Assembly: GCA_023213395.1 (NCBI GenBank)
Contig: CM041465.1
Span: forward strand, 164,617,741-164,681,740
Reading direction: 5' to 3'
DNA length: 64,000 bases
From: Cycas panzhihuaensis
Taxonomy: Eukaryota; Cycadophyta
A program made the translations under genes and the position numbers. Position 1 is the first letter of the stretch; each line of letters starts with the position of its first letter. The notes under the pieces were generated by a model. It was not told the origin of the DNA. It saw only the letters and a program-made list of their open reading frames with translations, and ran no database searches. Below are positions 55,519 to 64,000 of the stretch, one piece after another.

Positions 55519-56997
55519 TGGGCACAATCATCTCCCACAAGCTTGATTGTCTTATGTGTTTGTACACACTTCATTCTTTGATTCATTTATAGTTTATATC
55601 TTTAATCACCTCATGTTGTTACATATTATATTATAATGTATATATATCTTTCCTAACAAAAGCTGCATTGAAAACACTCTAATGTTATACAAATTTATGG
55701 CAAGACCATATGCAGATTAGTTGTGTTGAAGCCTTGTTCTAACATGGAGATGTCATATGATGATCCTGTTTGATGAGAGCTCCTTTTACAACTTGTTTGG
55801 AAGATGAACACGTATTGCGGTGGAGTATGTTTGCATTGGTGAGCCACTATGGGTGGTGTCATGGTTTGTGTAGTGGGCCCAATTCATAATACTGCAGAAA
55901 TGAGTAATATTCATAGCATATATCGATATTTTTGTGTTAGCAGAACACCCATACTAATGATTCCTAGTCATAGAGAATCACTCATTCATACAATACATCA
56001 ACCATATAAAATAACAACAGCGATAAAATAATAACAAAACCTGATACAATATCCAACAATGTCGGTACCCTCTTCGAGGCAAGAGCTATCCTCTAATTTG
56101 TCATAGTGTGCCCTAATGGTGCAAGGCCATTATCCCTTCCAATAATAAATTCTCCGAGACGATTATCAATGAACAAGGTCTCCCTATTTATAGCCTTTAA
56201 TTCTCTCTCTAGACTAACTCCTAACCCTCTCTTTAAAAAAGAAGACTTCATCTTCATTTAGGAACGCTACAAGTCCCCTCCCCTTAAAACCCTTCACCCT
56301 CAAAGTATAGGGAATTGCTTGTAGTATTGTTTGGTCCAGCTTTGACCAATTCTTCCAGCTGCCACCTACAAAGTCTTGTATGTCATAAAGACTGGGTCCA
56401 ATCTTGCAGGTTCTATTGGATTTTGTTAAGAAGTGTCCTGAATTTGCTGATGCTCGTTCCTAGGGCTAGGTATATGTTGTAGCTTGTCCTGTATTGAAGG
56501 GGTCCTAGAACTTGGGAGGTGCCTCAGATGCCTTGTCTTGATCATGTTTTGTGTTTGCATATCTTGTCCTTAGATGGAATGGCTTATGGGGTGGAAGGTG
56601 ATTAGAATGCTAAAAAAGTTTATAAGGACTCTTCCAATACAACTTGGGACTTTGGGAAAAGAGTTGATCATAAAGATCTTGAAATGATGATTAGTTAGAG
56701 TAGAAGGAAATGGAAGAAGTGTGGTTATGAGGGATGATCAACCATAGTTTCAAATGTATAGAAAGAAAAGATGTGGTTTGGAAATTGACTTGAATTGAGA
56801 TGAGAATTTATGCAATGTTTATTGGACCGCCAGATTTCTTTGGGTGAAAAGATGGAAAAGAAATTAAGGATAGACATTCTTTATGAAAAAAAAATTAATT
56901 GGGTTTTAGAAATCATAGTCAAATAGAATGACAGACTTAATGGAAAAAAAACAAAATTGGTGGGGGTAGACATGGCCTTAATTTATGGAGGGTTCAA
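55519..56997 (-). mobile_element. gypsy T3, LTR and 3' internal region
   Basis: 55519-56271 is LTR in minus orientation (element-sense start TGTAGCGTTCC; promoter box complement CTATTTATAGCC at 56184-56195). 56272 onward is a polypurine complement (AGTCCCCTCCCC) and 3' internal sequence similar to 43790-44425 in reverse. No coding domain is visible. The border with element G near 56975-56998 is approximate. Confidence 0.68.
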
Positions 56998-57198
56998 TGT
57001 CTATAACATTATAAATGGCAAATATGGATTGGACCTCACATGCTCACACTTCATTGGACCTCATATTACATACATTTCATTGGATAGTTATGAGGCTAAG
57101 GTAGGGTGATGACCCTCAATTAAGTACATCATTAATTCATAAGTTACAAGTGACGATCTTTACACAAGTGCACATGAAGGGGTCATGATATTTTAACA
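56998..57198 (-). repeat. probable 3' LTR of G
   Basis: The right end is supported by TTTTAACA followed by a polypurine complement TCCTCCCTTAATG. The left end is tentative, since no partner LTR is available. Confidence 0.5.
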
Positions 57199-57204
57199 TC
57201 CTCC

Positions 57205-57933
57205 CTTAATGACAACTTCACTAATCTTGACGTCGAGGTCATGATGAAACCTTTCAAACCTAGGTTTACCAAGTGCTTTGGTGAAGATATCTGCAACCTA
57301 GTCCTCAATCAGTCTGTATACAAGAGCAATTTCTTCGTCTCGAACATAGTCACGGATGGAATGATGATGGGCCTTAATGTGCTTTGTTCATGCTTTATAA
57401 CGTGCTTTATGTCTTTCAATGGAGCCGTCAACATGATACTTTCTTTTGTAAAGCTAACGACAATCAGTTGGCTTATTTCCTAAAGGCAATCCAGTGAGCT
57501 TCCAAGTATCATTTTTTAAGATGAAATTCATCTCTTCATTCATAGCAACATGTCACATTTGGTCTTTGACTGCCTCCTCAAAGGTGGAAGGGTCAAGAGC
57601 ATTGAGAACTTGTGCTATTAGAGCAAAGTTTGTAATATGTCTTAATTTTGATTGCATTTTTTGTGTTGGAGGAGGTGACAGTGCATCTTCCATAACTTGC
57701 AAATACCACTTAGAAAGTTTCTTAATGCTTTTAGCTTCAACTTGTACTTTGTCTAGAGATAGAGGTGCTAATGTAGATGTCAATGTAGAAGTAGATGGAA
57801 ATGCAGGAGGAGTAGATAATGAACTTGGAGTATATGAATTTGAAAGAGTAGAAGGGTCCACAATTGGTGTAGGAGGAGCTTCTAAAATATCAACATCATT
57901 GTCTATCAAAAATTGTATCTGAAATTGATCCAA
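57205..57933 (-). pseudogene. RT start fused to RNase H end of G
   Basis: 57553-57933 encodes the Ser/Pro-rich linker and FEEAVKDQM. Further left are RT residues NDTWKLTGLPLGNKP and HVDGSIERHKAR, followed at about 57392-57412 directly by RNase H residues TKHIKAHHHSIRDYVRDEE. No YVDD motif remains. Both partner sequences contain ATAAAGCAYG at the joint. Confidence 0.8.
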
Positions 57934-57936
57934 GCC

Positions 57937-58930
57937 CTAATTGTCTTTTGCAAATATAGCATCCTGAGATGAATATGCCTCTCTTTCAACAAAATCATAC
58001 ACCTTGTAAGCTTTGCAACCGAGTATGTAGCCTATGAAGATGCACTTTAGGCTTTTATTATCAAGTTTCCTTCTATGTTCTTTTGCAATGTACATATAGG
58101 CCGTACATCCAAATGTTCTAAGGTGTGAAACTATAGGCTTTTGTCCTAACCAAGCCTCCTCGAGTGTCATGTTTCTGACGACTGAAGTTAGGCTCCTATT
58201 TGTAAGGTAAACAACAATATAAATAGCTTCAACTCAAAATGAATCAGTAATGTTTGCAACATTCACCATTGCTTTTGCCTTATTCACCAATGTTTGATTC
58301 ATATGTTTAGCAACACCATTTTGCTGAGGAATATGAGGAGATGAGAACTAGCATTTAATGCCATGTTCTTTACAAAATTGGTGAATTGATTCAATGTGTA
58401 TTCACCTTCCTTATCTATACGCAATATCTCGATTGTCGTACCAAATTCATTTTCAACTTCAACTTTGAATTCCTTGAATTTGTTAAAAGCTTCAAATTTG
58501 TTCTTCAAAAAGCAAACCCAAACTTTTTTAGAATAATCATCAATAAAAGTGATAAAGTACAAACTACCATTGAGTGAAGACTTAGACATAGGTCCACAAA
58601 TGTTTAAGTGAACTAAGCCCAACGGTTCAATTGAATGCCAAGCTTGCTTGGATTGAAAGGGTTTCCTATGTTGCTTACCAACTATGTAAGCTTCATAGAA
58701 ACATTTATTCTATTTGATTTTGGGCAACCTATGTGCCATTTGAAGTCTAAACATGAGATTGAGACTTTGCATATTTAAATGACCAATGCGTTGATGCCAT
58801 AATTGATCCTTGGTACACTTTCGAGTAGGTTGCTCCTGACTGTGAGAAGATTCACCTTGAATTTCAACAAGTGGGTCATTAGTAACAATCTGCTTTCCTT
58901 TATCTATATGAGTAGACTGCATAATGGCAC
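57937..58930 (-). pseudogene. copia integrase of G, dead
   Basis: 58710-58922 carries LWHQRIGHLNMQ of the zinc region. 58299-58622 is the core, where Asp 1 is Asn (VHLNICGPM) and Asp 2 lies in RIDKEGEY. The Glu region is in broken frames. 57937-58170 encodes the C-terminal part (HRRKLDNKSLKCIFIGYI). Confidence 0.82.
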
Positions 58931-60260
58931 TTGAAATTAGATTCTATGCAAAGGAAAGTGGCACACCATCAACCTTGTAAAGTCCATTGTCTTCATGTTT
59001 TGTTGCAACTACTTGTCCAGTTGAGTTGTCTCAAATAGTGCAAGTTCCCTAGTTGAAGAGTACATCAAAGTTTTGCTTATCAATCTGATTGATAGAGAGC
59101 AAGTTCTATTTCATACTAGGAACGTAAAGGACATTGTTAATATGATGACTAATATTTCAAATTTTCAAGGCTATGGAAGCTTTACCAATCTTGGCCATAT
59201 CATATTTAATATCGTCACCAAATGTAACTGTGTGAGAGGAAAGAAAGACAAAGAAGAGGTTCTGAGTGTCAGCTTGGATATTGGCTAAGGGGACTCCTTG
59301 TTGTAAATTCCTGCCCTAAGACTGATTCTTGGGTTGATTTTGGTTTCTTTGTTGCCTATTTCTCTGACCACGACTTTTATGCTGTTGTAGATTTTAACCT
59401 CCATGTTGTCCAGGATTGTTCTGTAAGGGTTGCAGATCAGATTGCTTTTTTTTGCATTCAATGACATGCCTAGGTTTGCCATAGTAGGGGCAAGTAACAT
59501 TTTGTTTTCTCTACTAATTTCTAGTCTACTGTGGTTGGCTCAAATTTATAAAATCAAACTATTGGGCAAGTGGCTACTGTTGAGACTGATTCCTCCCTTG
59601 ACTTTTAGCTACAAATGCAGAGTAGTGTTAGAAGAAGATGATGTTCCTTGATAGTTCAAGATACCTTCTTCCTTCAACAACAATCCATCTAGGGTATTGA
59701 AGTCCATGGTGGAAAAGTCATTGGATAATCAGGAAATAAAATTGTTGTACATCGAAGAAAGGACATTTGCAACATTAGAAACAAGGTTATGGTTGGAAGG
59801 AGGAGCTCTGAAAGTGATAAGTTGGTTCCTAATAGACTTAACTTCAATCATATAAGAAGGAATGGAGCCAGCAAAGGGTATGGCATATAAACGTGCCTCT
59901 AGCATAATGGCTCTGAAGTCATCTTTTTGCTCACAAAGGGAATATATGATATTCCAAGCTTCATGAGAAGTGTCTACTATCTCAATGTTTTGATCCACAT
60001 TGTCTCTCACAGCTAAGTGAAGAAAAGATAAGAGTTATATTATCTTTATCTCTAAAAGTAATAAGAGCAATAAAGTCTGGAGGAATCTCATTATTGAAAT
60101 TTGTCAGATCAAGTGTGGGAGTAGGTTTGGCTATGTCTCTTGATACATAAGGCTAAAACTCATTCATGATTAAAATATATTTGACATGTTTCTTCCATGC
60201 AAAAAAATTATTACTCCCAAATAGTTTAATAGTGTTTGAAATTAATGTTTATGCTACCAT
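58931..60260 (-). pseudogene. copia gag and protease of G
   Basis: Start ATG probably at 60260-60258. 59729-60010 encodes the capsid middle (DTSHEAWNIIYSLCEQKDDF, RLYAIPFAG). The knuckle near 59480 reads CPYYGKPRHVIEC, its second Cys replaced by Tyr. PR is only traceable as VLYVPSMK and NLLSINQIDKQNFDVLF near 59090-59140; I do not see a DSG motif. Confidence 0.75.
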
Positions 60261-61130
60261 TGTGAACTATCTACCTAGTGGACTACTAAGCTAGAATGCT
60301 AAAGTTTTAATGTCTCCAAGGAAGCCCTCAATTGCTATTCTATCTATTGGAACTTGCTCACACATGGCAGTTAAAGAACTCTATATACATCGGTATGTGA
60401 GCAAGTTGAGCTCGATATACCTCGGTACGTGAACATAGAAGGTTCAGCTGCCCCCCTAACATTGTGTGTCCACCTGCACCGTATTTATACCAAACAATAG
60501 ATCTAGTAAAGGACTAAAACCAAGGCACTATCCCTATCTAAGTCTAGCATGATCTTCAATCACCAAAGGAATGGGTTTACACCTCAATCTGTTACTCAAT
60601 ACACCTTATAACAAGTTGCCCCTTAGCCTATTTATCTAGATGAATGCAACTCGTGTGTGTGAGTGATTACTTCCGGGGTCTTAACCGTTCCCCTTGCAGG
60701 AATGGTAGTTTGTGCAATTTAGTTTGAAGATTATCTTGTTTAATGTTTCAAGTTCAAATTCTTTTTTAAGCAGTCTTATTTAAAGACAGGAACATAAACT
60801 TTTAATGATTTTAAAACATGAGACTTGAATTAAAAAATGCAGTAAATAAATAATAAAAGTACAAAGGAAAGGGTTTAGAGTGCTTAGTAAGGAAGGGGTC
60901 ACTGCTAAAAGGTGGAAAAATAATCCTTTATTGAATAAGAAAAACACCTACTACAACAAAGCACCACACACCGTTAGCTTAAAAAACAAGTGAAAAATGC
61001 TTCTCAAATGATAAAAGATCCTTTGTACTGTGCTTGCAGCTAAAAATCCCCTTAGAAATGTATTTAAAGCTTTCAATTAATGAAAAAATGCTTCAAAAAC
61101 ATAAGATAAAGTGCAAGAAAGGGGTTTATA
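60261..61130 (-). other. leader of G, non-coding
   Basis: Starts with sequence upstream of the gag ATG and shows the AT-rich, AAAGTG-type character seen in the B-1 leader. No domain or PBS is recognised before A-6. Confidence 0.5.
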
Positions 61131-61674
61131 TGTTAGAATAATGTTTTATCTATGATAAGTCTGGTCAATTTATCAACACAAAGAAGTTGAGTTTGGATGT
61201 CAATAAGAAGTTTGGTCGGTTTGTCAACACAAGAAAGTTGAGTCAGGATGTCGATAAGAAGTCTGGTCGTTTTGTCAACAACATAAGAATGATCAGTGTC
61301 AACATGATAGGTGTCGACTTAATATAAAGTCGTGTACTGTAAATAGCTTATGCCAATAAGCCTTTGTTGACGAGTAGACTTAACTTAAATGTCTGCGAGG
61401 CGACCTAGACCTTATACGCATATGACATATTTAACACAACCAACGCAGTCATAAAATAGCCTATGATAACTGAAATTGATGTATAAGGTTGTTATAAAAC
61501 AACCTGTGATAATTGAAATTGATGTATAAGGGGGTTACAAAAGAGCCTATGATAACTAAAATTGAAGTATGCACATTTCCATTTTGTAATATTTTCTTTT
61601 AGTTCTATTGAGAGGTATCTCACGATACTAACCAATTCTTGGGCAACAATATTCTGTGGGTTAATTTTTTATCA
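61131..61674 (+). repeat. 5' LTR of A-6 with two internal tandem arrays
   Basis: 544 bp, TGTTAGAATAATG to TTTTATCA. It contains three imperfect copies of a unit of about 50 bp (starting about 61154, 61202, 61253; core AAGTYTGGTC...GTCAAC) and three copies of a unit of about 44 bp (about 61451, 61495, 61538; core CCTATGATAACTGAAATTGA). Both arrays lie inside the LTR and are not seen in other family-A LTRs here. Confidence 0.82.
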
Positions 61675-61686
61675 TAGGATCAAAGC

Positions 61687-62111
61687 AAGAGTTCTGTTAG
61701 GGGTTTTTGGGACTAGAAAACTCTGGTGAGTCCTCATTTTTTCAAGTCTCGAAGAAGATAGTAAAGAAGAGTAAAGATGTGAAGCAAAAGGCGTCTTCTA
61801 AATAGTACAATCGTGTACAAACAATGTACAAAATCGTACGGAGCTCTACGAACTTAAAAAATCGAAGTGCCCATTTTTGTTGAAATTTTATTAGTAAGAG
61901 CGTCTTAGGAAGTACGTCATCTTATTCCAAGGACATGACTCAAAATTTTGTCATTTTGATGGTGTTTTGGCTGATTTTTAACAGTCGGGGTTTGAGGACA
62001 TTTTTGAAGATTTCTCTCAAAATGCTCACTTAATCCAAGTAAAACTAGTCTATATAACTATACTTTTATACAGAATTCCATATGGCCAGTTCTAAAAATC
62101 TGTGTCTCCTT
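61687..62111 (+). other. A-6 leader
   Basis: Non-coding. GTAC words cluster at about 61805-61850, including GTAC-AAAATC-GTAC. It ends before a region translating as VLDLGEQDKLT, which marks the decayed gag start near 62112. Confidence 0.6.
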
Positions 62112-63090
62112 TTTTTGAGATAGCCTCTTCTGTTCTTGACTTGGGTGAACAAGATAAACTTACTATAATAAATTACCATGTCAAAAAAATTAAAATTGAG
62201 TCTACTAAGAGCCAAAAATGCCTAGAATATAACTACAGGAAAGGAGAAAAGGCCTATTAATACTGCTGACCAATAGGAACGATTTAGGAGTAATAATTTT
62301 GAAATTGTCCATTTCAAACTCCTTATTAGTGTATGTTAAAGGAATGAATTTTTCTAAAGAAATCTGGAAGGTATATGCTGACCTTTACAGTCAGAAAAAT
62401 GAAGCTAGAATTATAGCGTTAAAAGAAAATTTGTATAAACTCCACATGAGGGAGAAAAAGAGTGTTTCAAAATTCATTCATAAGGTCACATTTATTAGAA
62501 ATGATTTAGTCAATGTTAGAGCAAAACTTCCAGAGCTAGAGCTTGTACAAATGATTATAAACAAGCTTCTAAAGTCATTTGACAATATGGTAAATTTCAT
62601 AACTAATAATAACCAAACTACAAGAATGACTCTTGAGACTTTAACAGGCCTTCTACTTAGCCAAGAACAAAGAAACAAAAGATATGAAGAAGAGACAGAA
62701 ATTGAAGAAGTTTTTTTGTCTAAACTTAGTCTTGGCACTAGAGGACAAGGACAAGCTTCTTTCAAAGGTCGTAGCTAGGTACCCAACACCAAAAATCAAC
62801 CTAGAGGAAAATGGAAAGACAGGAGAGGTAGAGGAAGACCAGCTCCACCAAGAAAGTCTAGAGTCTGTTTCAATTGGGGAAGACCAAGACACTTTTCTAG
62901 CAATTGTCGAACCTTTGATGTGTACTATCATTGTGGACAAGGAGGACACTATCCCTACCAGTGCTCTCAGAGGCCAACTGAAATCCAGAGAGTGAAAAGA
63001 CCTATAGGGAACTACAATAAAGAGCAAAGCAACTTTGAAGAAGAAGAGACAACCTTCATAGCTACATTTGCCACCTCCACCAAGGATGAA
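62112..63090 (+). pseudogene. copia gag of A-6, broken
   Basis: The N-terminal part (62112-62298) is in shifting frames. 62299-62778 is open with LVYVKGMNFSKEIWKVYADL and KENLYKLHMREKKSVSKF to LLLSQEQRNKRYEE. Knuckle 1 reads CFNWGRPRHFSSNC (second Cys to Trp). Knuckle 2 reads YYHCGQGGHYPYQC (first Cys to Tyr). Confidence 0.84.
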
Positions 63091-64000
63091 GATATTTGGT
63101 ATATTGACTCTGAAGCATCTAGCTACATGATAGGATGAAAAGAATGGTTTGAATCTCTAAAGACATACTCTCTCAATAAACCAATAGAATTAGGGAATAA
63201 ATATTCCATTAACATTCAAGGCATTGGAGTAATATCAGTCAAAATCAAGGGAAAAATGTTAAAAATTGGCAATGTTTTTTTCATCCCAGGGTTGAAGAAA
63301 AATTTGCTCTCAGCCTCCCAACTTGGGAAGAAAAAGCTGAGAACCATCTTTGATGAAAATGGGTTTTGCCATATCTTCAACATGAAAAAAGAAGGAATTG
63401 TAGTAGTAAGAGACATAGAAAGCAATGATCTTTATAAACTACTTTCTAATCCCATTACTTCAAAAAATGATGTAACATCCTTTATTGTTTCAAATATTGA
63501 TAATAACAAACTCTAGCATTTGAAGTATGGGCATATCTCATTTGATGGATTAGAATTATTAAAAAATACTAATATATTTGATGTGCTTCCAGATATGTCA
63601 TTTCACTCATTTGTTTGCAAAAGTTGTTTGCTCAATAAACAACACAGATTTCCGTTTCAAAGTAGTATGTGGCGTGCACAAAGTAAATTAGAACTAGTGC
63701 ATTATGATCTCTGTGGGCCCACACCACAAGCTCACTCAATGGAGTAAGATATTTTCTCACATTTATTGATGACTTCTCTAGAAAAGTCTGGGTATATTTT
63801 CTCTATAGTAAATCAAAGACATTCAATAAATTAAAAGAATTTAAAGCTGAAGTTGAACTGGAAAGTGGTAATAAATTAAAATGTATCAGGTTTGTTGGTG
63901 GAGGTGAATACACGTCAAAAGAGTTTCAGTATCATTACAAAACTCATGGAATATGTCGACAAATAACCACTCCCTACACAGCTAAATCAAATGGTGTAGC
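63091..64000 (+). pseudogene. copia protease and integrase start of A-6
   Basis: PR reads YIDSEAS (Gly to Glu) near 63103, followed by a TGA at about 63136. 63256-63516 is the PR end. A stop replaces Trp before HLKYGHISFDG, then 63520-63747 holds the zinc region (FVCKSCLLNKQH) and HYDLCGPT. A frame change near 63730 leads to DDFSRKVWVYFLYSK. Asp 2 is lost (RFVGGGEYTS). The window ends at NGVA. Confidence 0.84.

Larger units (their letters stand above)
56998..61130 (-). mobile_element. Ty1/copia retrotransposon G, internally deleted, 5' LTR not seen
   Basis: The minus-strand order gag, knuckle, PR, INT, RT start, RNase H end and polypurine tract (57199-57210) identifies a third copia family. 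The 3' LTR ends at 57198; its start is only guessed (TGTCTATAAC at 56998). About 1.2 kb of RT and RNase H are missing. The 5' LTR is not found before A-6 begins at 61131, so it may lie beyond A-6 or be lost. Confidence 0.8.
61131..64000 (+). mobile_element. Ty1/copia retrotransposon A-6, 3' end outside window
   Basis: LTR 61131-61674, degenerate PBS TAGGATCAAAGC (61675-61686), leader, gag, PR and the first half of integrase on the plus strand. The left flank of five bases is TTATA. Many stops and frame changes. Both knuckles, the protease and the second integrase Asp are damaged. Confidence 0.88.

Overview
The window is a stack of nested LTR retrotransposons from a plant genome. I see no host gene, rRNA, tRNA or CRISPR array in it. 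Plant origin follows from the Ty1/copia polyproteins (GAG_pre-integrase, rve, RVT_2 and copia-type RNase H domains), primer-binding sites of the initiator-tRNA-Met type (TGGTATCAGAGC or close variants), 5-bp target-site duplications and the depth of nesting. A large, repeat-rich genome such as a gymnosperm fits, but the sequence alone does not fix the species.

Layout, left to right. (1) 1-6241, plus strand: two copia elements of one family (A-1, A-2) in head-to-tail tandem sharing one LTR at 3759-3961. A-2 breaks off inside its integrase. (2) 6242-22564, minus strand: copia A-3, split by copia K (7035-14862). K is flanked by an 81-bp direct duplication instead of the usual 5 bp. The 5' half of A-3 is present twice as a 2.95-kb tandem duplication (16683-19630 and 19631-22576). 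(3) 22577-43146, minus strand: a decayed Ty3/gypsy element T1, split by copia B-1 (27028-34829, TSD CGCTA) and by the full-length young copia A-4 (36673-41811, plus strand). (4) 43147-45043 plus and 55519-56997 minus: 3' ends and LTRs of two more gypsy copies (T2, T3), tail to tail. Copia A-5 lies between them (45049-55513, minus, TSD ATAAT), and A-5 is itself split by copia B-2 (48026-53256, TSD TAGAG). (5) 56998-61130, minus: copia G with an internal RT-to-RNase H deletion. (6) 61131-64000, plus: copia A-6, running off the window.

Nearly every open frame is a piece of a gag-pol polyprotein: gag with CCHC knuckles, aspartic protease (PR), HHCC/DDE integrase (INT), reverse transcriptase (RT) and RNase H (RH). 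None of the polyproteins is intact. Most stops and active-site losses are of the C-to-T or G-to-A kind, as expected for methylated, silenced DNA. LTR divergence counted by eye gives a relative order: A-4 (about 1%) youngest, then K (about 2%), B-2 (about 3%), B-1 (about 5%), A-5 (about 8%). This agrees with the nesting.

The observations most worth checking are the 81-bp duplication around K, the microhomology tandem duplication of A-3, the loss of A-3's 3' LTR exactly at its polypurine tract, a covarying GTAC-rich hairpin just upstream of gag in family A, and a perfect 14-bp inverted repeat upstream of the TATA box in all four family-B LTRs.
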